From Selenomonas ruminantium subsp. ruminantium ATCC 12561 (GTDB lineage: Bacteria; Bacillota; Negativicutes; Selenomonadales; Selenomonadaceae), in assembly GCF_000424065.1 (NCBI RefSeq), contig NZ_AUJE01000007.1:1-64000 (forward strand): a stretch of 64,000 nt of DNA, in the 5' to 3' direction. Of the stretch, positions 33,952-43,850 are shown in pieces (position 1 is the stretch's first letter; each line of letters starts with the position of its first letter). The translations under genes were made by a program, and so were the position numbers. The notes under the pieces are model-generated. The model made no database searches. It worked only from the letters and a program-made list of their open reading frames with translations, and had not been told where the DNA came from.

Positions 33952-35613
33952 TTGGCAAAAGCACAAAAACTACAGATTATTCCCTTGGGCGGACTGGGGG
34001 AAATCGGCAAGAACATGACGGTCGTCCGTGTTGGCGATGAAATTCTCGTGATTGATTCCGGGCTCATGTTCCCCGAAGAAGATATGCTGGGCGTGGACCT
34101 CGTTATTCCGGATATCAGCTATCTTTTGGAGAATCGCGATATGATCAAGGCGATTGTCCTGACCCATGGGCACGAAGACCATATCGGTGCCCTGCCCTAT
34201 GTCCTCAAACAGCTCAATGTGCCGGTTTATGGTACGCGTTTGACGTTGGGCATTTTGGAAGGCCGTCTCAAGGAAAATGGTGTGGATTCGAGCAATCTGC
34301 ATTCGGTAATGCAAGGGGACATTATCAATGTGGGCTGTTTCAGCGTGGGCTTTATCCGTGTGAACCATTCCATTCCCGATGCAGTGGGGCTTTCCATCAA
34401 GACGCCGGTGGGCATGATTGTCCATACGGGTGACTTCAAGCTCGACTACACGCCGATTGACGGCAAGATGACGGATTTCCGCCGTTTCTCGGAGCTTGGG
34501 AACAAAGGGGTTCTCCTGATGATGGCCGATTCCACTAATGCGGAACGGGCTGGCCATACGCCGAGCGAAAGCACGGTTGGAGCGTCCTTTGACAAGGCTT
34601 TCCACGGTGCCCGCAGCCGCATTATCGTGGCAACCTTCTCTTCGAATGTACATCGTATTCAGCAGGTTATTGACACTGCTGTGCGCTATAAGCGCAAGGT
34701 GGCCATCTTAGGCCGCAGCATGGTAAATGTGGTGACCATTTCCTTGGAGCTTGGTTATATCACCGCTCCGGAAGGAACTATAATTGATATTGATGAAATC
34801 AATAACTATCGCGCCGAACAAATCGTTATTGTCACCACGGGCAGCCAGGGTGAGCCGATGTCGGCCCTGACCCGCATGGCAATGTCTGACCATCGCAAGG
34901 TAACCATTGTCCCCGATGATACCGTTATCATCTCGGCTACGCCGATTCCGGGCAATGAAAAACTCGTTTCCAAGACCATTGACAACCTCATGCGCTTAGG
35001 TGCAAATGTGGTTTATGGCCGGGATAAGGAAGTTCATGTATCCGGTCATGCCAGCCGTGAAGAACTGAAACTCATGCACAACCTCGTGCGTCCGAAGTTC
35101 TTTATCCCTGTACATGGTGAGTATCATCATTTGGTACAGCATGCCAAACTGGCGCAGGAACTGGGCATGCCCAAGGACCATATCTTCCTCGGTGAAAATG
35201 GCTATGTATTTGAATTCACCCGCGATAAAGGTCAGGTAGCCGGTAAGGTTACGGCCGGCATGGTCATGGTTGATGGCCTGGGCGTCGGTGATGTCGGCAA
35301 CATCGTTCTGCGTGACCGCCGTCAGCTGTCGCAGGATGGCATTCTGATTATCGTCGTGGCCATGGACAGAGCATCCAACACCGTAGTGGGCGGCCCGGAT
35401 ATCGTTTCCCGCGGTTTCGTCTATGTTCGCGAATCGGAAGCACTGATGGACGAGGCACGTGCCAGAGTCGAACAGGCTTTGGACCGCTGCCAGGATGAAG
35501 GCGTCAAGGAATGGGCAGCTATCAAGGCCAACGTTCGCGACGCTTTAGGGCGGTACCTCTTTGAAAAGACCCGCCGCCGTCCGATGATTCTTCCAATCAT
35601 TCAAGAAGTATAA
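33952..35613 (+). CDS. rnjA: Ribonuclease J
   Basis: RNase J is a metallo-beta-lactamase/beta-CASP nuclease with 5'-to-3' exonuclease and endonuclease activity in mRNA decay and rRNA maturation. The 553-residue protein shows IPLGGLGEIGKNM, the zinc motif LTHGHEDHIGALPY (about 63-76), HTGDFKLD, DSTNAERAG, and the C-terminal SGHAS and HGEYHH motifs. Length is normal. The TTG start follows GGAGGTG. It is monocistronic between its own promoter and terminator. Confidence 0.96.
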   Translation: MAKAQKLQIIPLGGLGEIGKNMTVVRVGDEILVIDSGLMFPEEDMLGVDLVIPDISYLLENRDMIKAIVLTHGHEDHIGALPYVLKQLNVPVYGTRLTLGILEGRLKENGVDSSNLHSVMQGDIINVGCFSVGFIRVNHSIPDAVGLSIKTPVGMIVHTGDFKLDYTPIDGKMTDFRRFSELGNKGVLLMMADSTNAERAGHTPSESTVGASFDKAFHGARSRIIVATFSSNVHRIQQVIDTAVRYKRKVAILGRSMVNVVTISLELGYITAPEGTIIDIDEINNYRAEQIVIVTTGSQGEPMSALTRMAMSDHRKVTIVPDDTVIISATPIPGNEKLVSKTIDNLMRLGANVVYGRDKEVHVSGHASREELKLMHNLVRPKFFIPVHGEYHHLVQHAKLAQELGMPKDHIFLGENGYVFEFTRDKGQVAGKVTAGMVMVDGLGVGDVGNIVLRDRRQLSQDGILIIVVAMDRASNTVVGGPDIVSRGFVYVRESEALMDEARARVEQALDRCQDEGVKEWAAIKANVRDALGRYLFEKTRRRPMILPIIQEV

Positions 35614-35620
35614 GTTTGTA

Positions 35621-35650
35621 AAGCGCAGTCCGCAGATGGCTGCGCTTTTT
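35621..35650 (+). terminator. Terminator of rnjA
   Basis: AAGCGCAG pairs with CTGCGCTT, followed by Ts. Confidence 0.85.
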
Positions 35651-35701
35651 GCGTATAAAACAATAAATTTAGGACGAAACAAGAGAAATTTCTGTTTTTT
35701 G

Positions 35702-35730
35702 TTGACGCGCCTTTATTTATCGGCTATAAT
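35702..35730 (+). promoter_or_regulatory. Promoter of hup
   Basis: TTGACG (35702-35707), a 17-bp spacer and consensus TATAAT (35725-35730). Confidence 0.85.
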
Positions 35731-35765
35731 ACGACTTGTTAGTATATTGAAAGGGGATTACTACT

Positions 35766-36038
35766 ATGGCAAAAGAAGTAATTAGCAAGACTATTCTCGT
35801 TGATAAAGTTGCAGAAGCTGCTGGCGTATCCAAGAAGGACACGAAAGCTGTTGTTGATGCACTGCTCGAAACGGTAAAGGAAAGCGTTAAGGCTGATGCA
35901 GAAATCCGCCTGATTGGTTTCGGTACCTTCAAGAAGGCACATCGCAATGCACGTTCCGGCCGCAACCCGCAGACGGGTGAAACCATCAAAATTGCTGCCA
36001 GCGACAGCCTCGCATTCAAATCCAGCGTTAAATACTAA
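35766..36038 (+). CDS. hup: HU family DNA-binding protein
   Basis: A 90-residue histone-like HU protein that bends and compacts DNA as a dimer. The core FGTFKKAHRNARSGRNPQTG with the intercalating Pro of RNPQTG is clear, and length is standard. The N-terminus (MAKEVISKTILVDKVAEAAG) is a few residues longer than usual. A strong promoter, good ribosome site (AAAGGGG) and a strong terminator fit a highly expressed single gene. Confidence 0.95.
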   Translation: MAKEVISKTILVDKVAEAAGVSKKDTKAVVDALLETVKESVKADAEIRLIGFGTFKKAHRNARSGRNPQTGETIKIAASDSLAFKSSVKY

Positions 36039-36049
36039 TTTGACGGCAG

Positions 36050-36081
36050 ACTGCCCTCACTTTTGTGAGGGCAGTTTTTTT
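36050..36081 (+). terminator. Terminator of hup
   Basis: Perfect 11-bp stem ACTGCCCTCAC / GTGAGGGCAGT with a TTTT loop and seven Ts. Confidence 0.93.
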
Positions 36082-36163
36082 ATATAAAATTATTATCCTT
36101 TGCAGGAATTAAAATGAAATTCAGAGAATATAGAAAACAGTATATGAAATGGAGGGACTGTCA

Positions 36164-38233
36164 ATGAAGAACTACAAGAGTACCAATATCCGCAATATTG
36201 CAGTAACCGGACATGGCAAAACGGGCAAGACCAGTCTTTTGGATGCATGTTTGTTCAATACGGGTGTTGTAAAGCGGCTGGGCAGTGTGGAAGACGGCAC
36301 CAGCGCGCTGGATTATGACCCGGAAGAAAGCAAGCGCAAGATGACGATTGGCGCAAAATTAGTAGCGTGTGAGTGGCGTGATTTCAAACTGAACTTCATT
36401 GACACCCCCGGCTATCCTGATTTCGTTGGTGATGTAAAAGGAGCTATGGTGGCTGCTGACAGCGCACTGATTGTCATATCCGCATCCTCAGGCATCAAAT
36501 CCGGAACCGAAAGCGCATTTGCCTTTGCCGAGGAAAATGAACTGCCCAGAGCATTCCTGATTAACAAGATGGACAGGGAACATGCTGATTTTGACGGTGT
36601 AGTAGAGGAACTGCGGGTTCGCTTTGGCGATGGCGTTGTGCCGGTGCAGATTCCTATCGGCAAGGAAGCAGCTTTCCAGGGCGTAGTTGACCTGTTGGCT
36701 TTGCATATGAAGATTGTGACCCATGACAATGAAGTGGTGAAGGACGAAGTACCGGAATACATCAAAGGCGATGTGGAAGCCGCCCGCCAGAAACTCATTG
36801 AAGCAGTGGCAGAATATAACAATGAACTGCTGGAAAAATACATCGAAGGTGAGGAAATCACCGAAGTAGAAGTGGCAGCGGCCATGATTGAAGGTATTCA
36901 GGCTGGTAAGATTTTCCCCGTGTTCTGTGCTTCGGCAAAACAGAATATCGGTATCCGTCAGCTGATGAATGGGCTGGTGGAATATATGCCCACGCCGTAT
37001 TTCAAGGTGTCCATCGGTACAGACCCCGTCAGCGGGGAAATCAAGGAACGCCGTACGGAAGATGCGTTCTCCGCGCAGGTCTTTAAGACCACCGTTGACC
37101 CCTTTGTAGGCAGGCAGAGCTTTATCCGTGTCCTGTCCGGCGAAATGAAGGGTGATGCCAACTACTTCCATGTCAATAAAAATGGCGAGGAACGCATCGG
37201 CACACTCTTTACCATGCAGGGCAAGCGCCAGGAAAATCTCAGTCAGGTGGCTGCCGGCGATATCGTGGTCACGACGAAGTTACAGCAGGTGCGTACCGGC
37301 GATACCCTTTGCGATAAGAGCAATCCCATTCAGTATGAAGGCATCAGCTATCCTGAGCCCATGCTGGAAATGGCGGTAACATCCAAGAAGAAGGGCGAGG
37401 AAGACAAGGTCTTCGGCGCCTTGGCCAAACAGCAGGACGAAGATCCGACGCTGGTGGTGCAGAAGAAGCAGGAAACCAGAGAAACGCTGGTCAAAGGCAT
37501 TGGCGAAGTCCATCTGGAAATTCTGGCCGAACAGCTGCAGCGGAAATTCGGTGCAGAAATGGTGCTCTCCCAGCCGAAAGTGGCTTATCGGGAAACTATC
37601 CGCAAGAGCGTGCAAGTGCAGGGCCGTCATAAGAAACAGAGCGGCGGTCATGGCCAGTTTGGCGATGTATGGCTCGAAATCAGCCCGCAGCCGGCAGGCG
37701 AAGGCAATGTCTTCACGGAAACCATCTTTGGCGGCAGTGTACCGCGTCAGTATATCCCCGCTGTTGAGAAAGGGACGGAAGAAGCTCTGGCCGCAGGCGT
37801 AATGGCAGGCTACCCGGTGGTGGATGTCAAGGTCAACCTCTATGATGGTTCCTATCACTCTGTTGACTCGTCAGAAGCGGCCTTTAAGACGGCTGCAGGC
37901 ATTGCCATTCGCAAGGGCGTTATGGATGCTTCGCCGATTCTGCTTGAACCCATTGACACTATCCGCGTGACTACGCCGGAATACTATATGGGCGACGTTA
38001 TGGGCAAGCTCAACAGCAAACGCGCACATATTTTGGGCGTGGACAGCAAGGGCAAGGATATGAGCGAAATTTCCGCCCTTATCCCCGAAGCAGAACTCTA
38101 TCGTTTCGCCACCGATTTGCGCAGCCTTACCCAGGGCCGTGGCTCCTATAGTCTCGAATTTACCCGCTACGAGCCGGTGCCGGAACGCGAAGCAGTAAAG
38201 ATTATTGAGGCGCAAGGGAAGAAGAAAGATTAA
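36164..38233 (+). CDS. Elongation factor G-like GTPase (EF-G paralogue)
   Basis: A 689-residue translational GTPase with EF-G domain order: G domain, domain II, and domains III-V. The P-loop reads GHGKTGKTSLLD instead of the AHIDAGKTT of canonical EF-G, followed by DTPGYPDF and NKMD, placing it in the EF-G2-type paralogue group rather than the main fusA group (which usually sits in the str operon). The block SVDSSEAAFKTAAG in domain IV is conserved and its DNA contains one TGACNNGTCA palindrome. Function of such paralogues is variable. ATG at 36164 follows GGAGGG; it is monocistronic. Confidence 0.9.
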   Translation: MKNYKSTNIRNIAVTGHGKTGKTSLLDACLFNTGVVKRLGSVEDGTSALDYDPEESKRKMTIGAKLVACEWRDFKLNFIDTPGYPDFVGDVKGAMVAADSALIVISASSGIKSGTESAFAFAEENELPRAFLINKMDREHADFDGVVEELRVRFGDGVVPVQIPIGKEAAFQGVVDLLALHMKIVTHDNEVVKDEVPEYIKGDVEAARQKLIEAVAEYNNELLEKYIEGEEITEVEVAAAMIEGIQAGKIFPVFCASAKQNIGIRQLMNGLVEYMPTPYFKVSIGTDPVSGEIKERRTEDAFSAQVFKTTVDPFVGRQSFIRVLSGEMKGDANYFHVNKNGEERIGTLFTMQGKRQENLSQVAAGDIVVTTKLQQVRTGDTLCDKSNPIQYEGISYPEPMLEMAVTSKKKGEEDKVFGALAKQQDEDPTLVVQKKQETRETLVKGIGEVHLEILAEQLQRKFGAEMVLSQPKVAYRETIRKSVQVQGRHKKQSGGHGQFGDVWLEISPQPAGEGNVFTETIFGGSVPRQYIPAVEKGTEEALAAGVMAGYPVVDVKVNLYDGSYHSVDSSEAAFKTAAGIAIRKGVMDASPILLEPIDTIRVTTPEYYMGDVMGKLNSKRAHILGVDSKGKDMSEISALIPEAELYRFATDLRSLTQGRGSYSLEFTRYEPVPEREAVKIIEAQGKKKD
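37863..37874. repeat. YTGACNNGTCAR palindrome inside the EF-G-like gene
   Basis: TTGACTCGTCAG, an exact copy. Unlike most coding copies it lies in a conserved protein segment (VDSSE). Confidence 0.65.
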
Positions 38234-38250
38234 GATTATAGCATAATCGT

Positions 38251-38300
38251 ACCCCTGATACCTATTGGGATAAGGTGAATAGGTGTCAGGGGTGATTTTT
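38251..38300 (+). terminator. Terminator of the EF-G-like gene
   Basis: A 16-bp stem ACCCCTGATACCTATT / AATAGGTGTCAGGGGT (one G-U) with an 11-base loop and GATTTTT. Confidence 0.88.
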
Positions 38301-38317
38301 AGAGAGGGGGCGTTATT

Positions 38318-39541
38318 GTGCTCGGAAAATTCAAGTTTAATTCATTGCTGTGTGTGGGTCTGATTGCCGTTACGTTTGTCGGAAGTGTGGCCGAAGCAGC
38401 GCCGCGGGCGATTGGCGGCTTTTTCAAGCAAATCCGGCAGCAGAATTTTATGGACAGGGATGAGCAGGGCGAACATGAAGTTTTGTACCAAAAATTTGCG
38501 GGGCTGGCTGTGGATAAGGAACTGCGTGAACGCTTTCCCAAGCTTAGTGCAGCTATTGAACAGCGAACCGCTGCCGATTGGGCACGTTTGCAGAAGGAAA
38601 GTGCCGGCATGAAGGCCGAGGCTGTGCAATTCCGGCAGGAAAGTCCGAATTATTATCATCCCTTTGCACAGGAGGTGGATGTTATCATGCGCCGGGCGGA
38701 TGATGCTGTGGTCAGCTATCTGGAAATGGAATACACGAATGGCGCCGGTGCCCATGGCATGTATGGCTGGCAGGGGGTAAACTTCAATACCATGACGGGC
38801 GAGGAAATTGCCCTGTCGGATGTGGTGAAGGATATGGGCAGGTTTACGGATATCATCATTGCCCAGCTCAAAAAAGAACACCCGGATGCGGTTTTCTTTG
38901 ACCTGGAAAAGCATGTGCGCAAGTATGCCTTGATGGATAAGCTGAACTGGACACTTGACCCGCGTGGTGTGACGGTTTATTTCAACCCATACGCCATTGC
39001 TCCTTACGCCGAAGGGCTGTTGCAGACGACGGTGCTGTTTCAGGAACAGCCGCAGCTGTTTAACGAAGCGTATCTGGAAACCGCAGAGGCGTATGCCCAG
39101 CCGTTCAGCGGTTATTATCCCTTGGCGGCTTCACTCAATGACAATGGCCGGCGTGATGTTCTGTCTGTTGATGAAGGGGAGAACAAAGTGACCGTTACGG
39201 TAAATGGCCGAAAGAGCGTTTTCGATACGCCCCTTACGAAATTGCAGCCGGTTTTGGTGCATATGGCGAACAAGGACAACTATCTTTATATTGACGGCCA
39301 GACCGCAGAAGGGAACAGGCAGACGTTGGTGCTGAAGGTGGAAAAGGGAAAGGCGCATCATGTGGCAACCCTTCCTTATACCTTCCTGCATACGATTGCG
39401 GTATCGCCTGCTGAGCAGCAATATTGGCGCTTTATGACCAATCCGAATGGCTTTTATATTGACCGGGCAGCTGCACCGGGACACTCGACCAAAACGGATA
39501 TCTGTGCGGTGGGCGCTGATGGGCAATTGACTTTTGGTTAA
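38318..39541 (+). CDS. Secreted protein with RsiV-like DUF3298 domain
   Basis: A 407-residue exported protein. Residues 1-28 form a signal peptide ending AEA. The segment SYLEMEYTNGAGAHGMYGWQ with FNTMTGEEIALSDVV (about 130-170) matches the DUF3298 domain that forms the outer part of the anti-sigma factor RsiV, which binds lysozyme in Bacillus. Here there is no cytoplasmic anti-sigma domain and no sigma gene beside it, so it is not an RsiV orthologue; a ligand-binding periplasmic role is inferred. The C-terminal 130 residues are unrecognised and rich in beta structure. GTG start with AGGGGG before it. Confidence 0.78.
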   Translation: MLGKFKFNSLLCVGLIAVTFVGSVAEAAPRAIGGFFKQIRQQNFMDRDEQGEHEVLYQKFAGLAVDKELRERFPKLSAAIEQRTAADWARLQKESAGMKAEAVQFRQESPNYYHPFAQEVDVIMRRADDAVVSYLEMEYTNGAGAHGMYGWQGVNFNTMTGEEIALSDVVKDMGRFTDIIIAQLKKEHPDAVFFDLEKHVRKYALMDKLNWTLDPRGVTVYFNPYAIAPYAEGLLQTTVLFQEQPQLFNEAYLETAEAYAQPFSGYYPLAASLNDNGRRDVLSVDEGENKVTVTVNGRKSVFDTPLTKLQPVLVHMANKDNYLYIDGQTAEGNRQTLVLKVEKGKAHHVATLPYTFLHTIAVSPAEQQYWRFMTNPNGFYIDRAAAPGHSTKTDICAVGADGQLTFG

Positions 39542-39545
39542 CTTG

Positions 39546-39574
39546 ATTTTTGGCCCTATTTATGCTAATATAAT
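39546..39574 (+). promoter_or_regulatory. Possible promoter of the riboflavin operon
   Basis: TATAAT (39569-39574) precedes the FMN riboswitch by about 12 bases. The -35 box is poor (TTTTTG at 17-bp spacing, or TTGATT at 20). Confidence 0.45.
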
Positions 39575-39586
39575 GGGCAGAGATTT

Positions 39587-39755
39587 GTCTTTGAGGCGGG
39601 GGGCAGTTCCCCACCGGCGGTATAGCCCGCAAGCCTGAGCGTTCAGGCACGATTCGGTGAAATTCCGAAGCCGACCGTATAGTCGGGATGAGAAAAGGCA
39701 TGTTTGTTTGCATGCAATTTTAGCCACCGCGAAGATAATTCCCGGTGGCTTTTTC
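39587..39755 (+). ncRNA. FMN riboswitch (RFN element) with terminator
   Basis: The aptamer (39587-39699) shows GAGGCGGGG, CCCCACCGGCGGTA, AGCCCGC, CGGTGAAATTCCG, AGCCGACCGTATAGTCGGGATG and closing P1 GTCTTT/AAAGGC. A terminator follows: AGCCACCG (39722-39729) pairs with CGGTGGCT (39743-39750), then a T tract. FMN binding should reduce transcription of ribD-ribE-ribBA-ribH. Confidence 0.96.
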
Positions 39756-39800
39756 GTCTCATTCACAAACCTGAATTCCCGAGAATTTGAGGTGATGAAT

Positions 39801-40895
39801 TTGCAAGATGAAGATTTTATGCGGGCAGCGCTAGACTTAGCCCGCAACGCCATTGGCCGCACGTCGCCTAATCCCTTGGTGGGTGCGGTGATTGTGCGGG
39901 AAGGACGCATTGTCGGCGCTGGCTGGCACCGCAAGGCGGGCACGCCGCACGCGGAGATTCATGCGCTCAATATGGCCGGGGACTTGGCAAAAGGCGCCAC
40001 GCTCTATGTGACGCTGGAACCTTGTTCCCATTATGGCCGCACCGGCCCTTGTGCCGAAGCCGTGGTCAAGGCCGGAATTAAGCGTGTGGTCATCGGCATG
40101 GGCGATCCCAATCCCAAGGTAGCCGGCAAAGGCATAGCTATCCTGGAACGGGCCGGCATTGAAGTGCGCTGTGGCGTCTTGGAAGATGAGGCTCGCGCAC
40201 TCAATGAAGTGTTCCTGAAATGGATAGCCACGCAAAAGCCCTTTGTGGTGCTCAAAACAGCCATGAGTCTTGACGGCAAGATTGCCACGCATACCGGAAA
40301 ATCCCAGTGGATTACCGGTGAGGCGGCAAGGCAGCGTGTCCATGAGTACCGGGATACCTATGACGGTATCATGGTGGGCATTGGCACGGTGCTGGCGGAT
40401 AATCCGAGCCTTACGGCGCGGCTGCCGGACGGACAGGGGAAAAATCCTGTGCGTATCGTCGTGGACAGCAAGGCCCGCACGCCGCTTGATGCCAAACTGG
40501 TAACTGATGGTGCGGCACTGAGCATTATTGCCGTGACAGCCAAGGCACCGCAGGAGCGCGTGCAGGCGCTCAAAGATAAGGGCGTAGCCATCATGGTTGC
40601 TGGTGACGGCGAACAGGTGGATATGGATCTGCTTATGCGCAAGCTTGGCGAAATGGAGATTTGTTCGGTGTTTGTCGAAGGCGGCGGGCAGGTGAATTTC
40701 TCCCTGCTTAAGGCCGGACTCGTGGATAAGGTTCATGCCTTTATCGCGCCCAAGCTGATTGGCGGGCGTGAGGCGCTGACGCCGGTGGAAGGTGAAGGTT
40801 TTGCTGAACTTACCGATGCGGTGGAACTGGAGCGTACCACGGTAGAAAATATTGGCCAGGATATTTTACTGACCGGTTATGTAAAAGGGCGGTGA
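39801..40895 (+). CDS. ribD: Bifunctional riboflavin biosynthesis deaminase/reductase
   Basis: RibD deaminates and then reduces the pyrimidine intermediate of riboflavin synthesis. The 364-residue protein has an N-terminal deaminase with the zinc site HAEIHALN and EPCSHYGRTGPC, and a C-terminal reductase starting FVVLKTAMSLDGKIAT (about 151). I choose the TTG at 39801, six bases after AGGTG; the ATG at 39795 abuts the ribosome site. First gene of the riboswitch-controlled operon. Confidence 0.95.
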   Translation: MQDEDFMRAALDLARNAIGRTSPNPLVGAVIVREGRIVGAGWHRKAGTPHAEIHALNMAGDLAKGATLYVTLEPCSHYGRTGPCAEAVVKAGIKRVVIGMGDPNPKVAGKGIAILERAGIEVRCGVLEDEARALNEVFLKWIATQKPFVVLKTAMSLDGKIATHTGKSQWITGEAARQRVHEYRDTYDGIMVGIGTVLADNPSLTARLPDGQGKNPVRIVVDSKARTPLDAKLVTDGAALSIIAVTAKAPQERVQALKDKGVAIMVAGDGEQVDMDLLMRKLGEMEICSVFVEGGGQVNFSLLKAGLVDKVHAFIAPKLIGGREALTPVEGEGFAELTDAVELERTTVENIGQDILLTGYVKGR

Positions 40896-40899
40896 GGGA

Positions 40900-41541
40900 T
40901 TGTTTACAGGCATAATTGAAGAAGTAGGGCAGGTCGCCCGTATCGGCGGTGGCAGTCTCGTCATTACCTGCGCCAAGGTAATCGAAGATGTGCATTTGGG
41001 CGACAGCATTGCGGTCAACGGCATATGTCTGACGGTCACGCATTTTGACAAGTCAGGTTTCACGGCCGATGTAATGCCGGAAACGGTGCGCCGCACGTCG
41101 CTGGCTGAACTCAAAAAGGGCAGTCCTGTGAATCTGGAACGGGCGCTGACACTGGCCAGCCGTTTGGGCGGTCATATCGTCAGCGGCCATATTGACGGTA
41201 CCGGCGAAATTGTCAAATTTGCCGATGAAGGCAATGCCATTTTGATGACGGTGAGCGCTAACAGCAGTCTTTTGCGCTATATCGTCGAGAAAGGCTCTGT
41301 GGCACTGGACGGCATCAGCCTGACGGTGGCCAAGGTGACGGACAGTGATTTTACCGTCAGCCTGATTCCGCATACGCGGGAGGTCACGAATCTGGGCAGT
41401 AAAAAGACGGGCAGCCCCATCAATATTGAAACGGATGTGCTGGGCAAGTATGTGGAAAAGATGCTCAAAGGCAGCAGCTCCGCGCCAGCCAAGGCACAAA
41501 GCAATATGACCCTTGATTTTTTGAGGGAAAACGGATTTTAA
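40900..41541 (+). CDS. ribE: Riboflavin synthase alpha chain
   Basis: The enzyme dismutates two 6,7-dimethyl-8-ribityllumazine molecules into riboflavin and a pyrimidine. The 213-residue protein has the [10 protein letters not shown] start and two lumazine-binding repeats, each with [17 protein letters not shown] and [13 protein letters not shown]-type segments. The last 20 residues are a variable tail. The start is a TTG four bases after ribD. A palindrome copy lies at codons for HFDKSGF. Confidence 0.94.
   Translation: MFTGIIEEVGQVARIGGGSLVITCAKVIEDVHLGDSIAVNGICLTVTHFDKSGFTADVMPETVRRTSLAELKKGSPVNLERALTLASRLGGHIVSGHIDGTGEIVKFADEGNAILMTVSANSSLLRYIVEKGSVALDGISLTVAKVTDSDFTVSLIPHTREVTNLGSKKTGSPINIETDVLGKYVEKMLKGSSSAPAKAQSNMTLDFLRENGF
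41045..41056. repeat. YTGACNNGTCAR palindrome inside ribE
   Basis: TTGACAAGTCAG, an exact copy, identical to the copy in the tyrS terminator. Confidence 0.7.
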
Positions 41542-41556
41542 GCAAGGAGATAGAAT

Positions 41557-42768
41557 ATGTCAGATTTTGCAACGGTTGAACAGGCAATCGAAGATATAAA
41601 AAATGGTAAGATGGTCGTCGTGGTTGATGATGAAGACCGCGAAAACGAAGGCGATTTGATTGTCGCTGCGGCTACAGTTACGCCGGAAGATATCAATTTC
41701 ATGGCTACTTATGCCAAGGGGCTTATCTGCACGCCGATTGACGGCAAGCGCCTCGATGAGCTCAATATTGGTCAGATGGTGGTCAACAATACGGATAACC
41801 ATGAGACGGCTTTTACGGTGTCGATTGACGCTTACGATACGGAGACGGGCATTTCCGCTTACGAGCGCTGCCAGACCATCCGTCTGCTCTTGGACCCCAA
41901 GGCCAAGGCATCGAGCTTCCGCCGTCCGGGTCATGTATTCCCGCTGCGTTCCGTAGAGGGCGGTGTACTGCGCCGTGCCGGTCATACGGAAACGACCACG
42001 GATTTGGCACGCCTTGCCGGTTTCTATCCCGCAGGCCTTTGCTGCGAAATCATGGACGATGACGGCCACATGATGCGTACGCCGAAGCTCATTGAGTTCG
42101 CTAAGGAACACAATCTCCATATGATTACGGTAAAATCCCTGATTGAATACCGCAAGCGTACGGAATCCTTTGTGCAGAAGGTTGCGGATGTGGATTTCCC
42201 GAGCAAATTCGGCCATTTCCGCATTAAGTCCTACGAAAGCAAGCTCGACGGCAAGTGCCATTTGGCTATCGTCAAGGGCGATGTGGAAGGCAAGAAGGAT
42301 GTGCTCGTGCGTGTGCATTCCGAATGCCTGACGGGCGATGCTTTGGGCTCCCTGCGCTGTGACTGCGGCGACCAGCTGCAGGCGGCTCTGCAGAAGATTG
42401 AAGCAGCCGGCGAAGGTGTAGTGCTCTATATGCGTCAGGAAGGTCGCGGTATTGGCCTGGCCAACAAGATGCGCGCCTATGCCCTGCAGGATAAAGGCCG
42501 CGATACGGTAGAGGCCAATGTGGAACTGGGCTTTGCCCCGGATTTGCGCGACTACGGTATCGGCGCACAGATTCTTGCGGATTTGGGCCTGACGAGCATT
42601 CGCCTGATGACCAACAATCCGGCTAAGCGTGCAGGCCTTGAAGGTTATGGCCTGACCATCACGGAACGCGTGCCGCTGATGATTCATGCCAACAAGTTCG
42701 ACAAAAAGTATCTGACCATCAAAAAGACGAAGATGGGCCATCTCTTAAATGATGACACCTTAAAATAA
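41557..42768 (+). CDS. ribBA: Bifunctional 3,4-dihydroxy-2-butanone 4-phosphate synthase / GTP cyclohydrolase II
   Basis: This 403-residue fusion supplies both precursors of riboflavin. The RibB half (1-200) has [14 protein letters not shown] and [14 protein letters not shown]; the RibA half (about 205-400) has [18 protein letters not shown], whose three Cys bind zinc, and [11 protein letters not shown]. Length and order are normal. AAGGAG precedes the ATG. Third gene of the operon. Confidence 0.97.
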   Translation: MSDFATVEQAIEDIKNGKMVVVVDDEDRENEGDLIVAAATVTPEDINFMATYAKGLICTPIDGKRLDELNIGQMVVNNTDNHETAFTVSIDAYDTETGISAYERCQTIRLLLDPKAKASSFRRPGHVFPLRSVEGGVLRRAGHTETTTDLARLAGFYPAGLCCEIMDDDGHMMRTPKLIEFAKEHNLHMITVKSLIEYRKRTESFVQKVADVDFPSKFGHFRIKSYESKLDGKCHLAIVKGDVEGKKDVLVRVHSECLTGDALGSLRCDCGDQLQAALQKIEAAGEGVVLYMRQEGRGIGLANKMRAYALQDKGRDTVEANVELGFAPDLRDYGIGAQILADLGLTSIRLMTNNPAKRAGLEGYGLTITERVPLMIHANKFDKKYLTIKKTKMGHLLNDDTLK

Positions 42769-42793
42769 TTTATGGTTTTGGGAGGAAATGACA

Positions 42794-43261
42794 ATGGCTA
42801 ATGTTATTGAAGGTTTTATTACCGCAAAAGATATGAAAGTGGGTATCGTAGTAGCCCGCTTTAACGAATTCATCACGAGCAAGCTCTTAGGCGGCGCGTT
42901 GGATGCCCTGCATCGCCATGAAGCTAAGGACGAGGATATTGATGTAGCCTGGGTTCCGGGTGCATTTGAGATTCCCGTGGTGGCCAAGAAGATGGCTGAA
43001 TCCGGCAAGTATGATGCTGTTATCGCGTTAGGTGCTGTTATCCGTGGTTCGACGACGCATTATGACTATGTCTGCAACGAGGTTTCCAAAGGGGTTGCCC
43101 AGGTTGGCATGCAGACGGGCGTACCGACTATCTTCGGTGTGGTGACCACGGAAAACATCGAACAGGCTGTGGAACGTGCAGGCACGAAGGCTGGCAACAA
43201 GGGGACGGATGCTGCTATGGCTGCTATGGAAATGGCAAACCTGCTGAAGAAAATCGGCTAA
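42794..43261 (+). CDS. ribH: 6,7-dimethyl-8-ribityllumazine synthase
   Basis: RibH condenses the ribityl pyrimidine with dihydroxybutanone phosphate, usually as an icosahedral particle. The 155-residue protein shows [36 protein letters not shown] and GVVTTEN. The ATG at 42794 is chosen since GGAGG lies eight bases before it; the ATG at 42788 is too close. Last riboflavin gene of the operon. Confidence 0.97.
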   Translation: MANVIEGFITAKDMKVGIVVARFNEFITSKLLGGALDALHRHEAKDEDIDVAWVPGAFEIPVVAKKMAESGKYDAVIALGAVIRGSTTHYDYVCNEVSKGVAQVGMQTGVPTIFGVVTTENIEQAVERAGTKAGNKGTDAAMAAMEMANLLKKIG

Positions 43262-43283
43262 GTATTTAGGAGGCTGAAAGCAA

Positions 43284-43844
43284 ATGAAAATTGGCATTAT
43301 CAGCGATACGCACGGCCATGAAGGCGCATGGCAGACGGCTTTTGACAAGCAGTTCCATGATGCGGATATGATTCTTCATGCCGGGGATGTCCTCTATCAT
43401 GGGCCGCGCAATCCCATGAAGGCAGATTATAATCCGGCCGGCCTTGTGGAAAAAATCAACAACTGCCCGGTGCCGGTCATCATTGCCAAGGGCAACTGCG
43501 ATTCTTCCGTAGATGCCAGCTGCCTGGAACTGCCCATTGAAGCGCCTTATGCCTATGTGGTGGCCGAGGGGCTGCGCATTATCGTGACCCACGGTGATGC
43601 CGTGATGACGGATGCTGAGAAGGATAAACTGGCGGCACACTTAAAGGCCGACCTCTTTATCAGCGGTCATATCCATACCACGGTGCTCGAAAAGCGGGGC
43701 AATACCGTCTTTTTGAATCCGGGTTCAGCGGCTCTTTCCAAGCGGGAGGACAAGCGCAATACCTTTGCGGTGCTGGACAAAAAGACGATTTCGATTTATG
43801 ATATTGATACGGACGAAGTTCTGGCAACTTATACGTTTGATTGA
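43284..43844 (+). CDS. YfcE/MJ0936-family metallophosphoesterase
   Basis: A 186-residue calcineurin-like phosphoesterase. The metal ligands appear in ISDTHGH (residues 6-12), LHAGDVL, KGNCD, THGD and SGHIHTT. Family members hydrolyse phosphodiesters in vitro; the natural substrate is generally unknown. It follows ribH by 22 bp and may be cotranscribed with the riboflavin genes, ending at a weak terminator. Confidence 0.9.
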   Translation: MKIGIISDTHGHEGAWQTAFDKQFHDADMILHAGDVLYHGPRNPMKADYNPAGLVEKINNCPVPVIIAKGNCDSSVDASCLELPIEAPYAYVVAEGLRIIVTHGDAVMTDAEKDKLAAHLKADLFISGHIHTTVLEKRGNTVFLNPGSAALSKREDKRNTFAVLDKKTISIYDIDTDEVLATYTFD

Positions 43845-43850
43845 CAAGCA

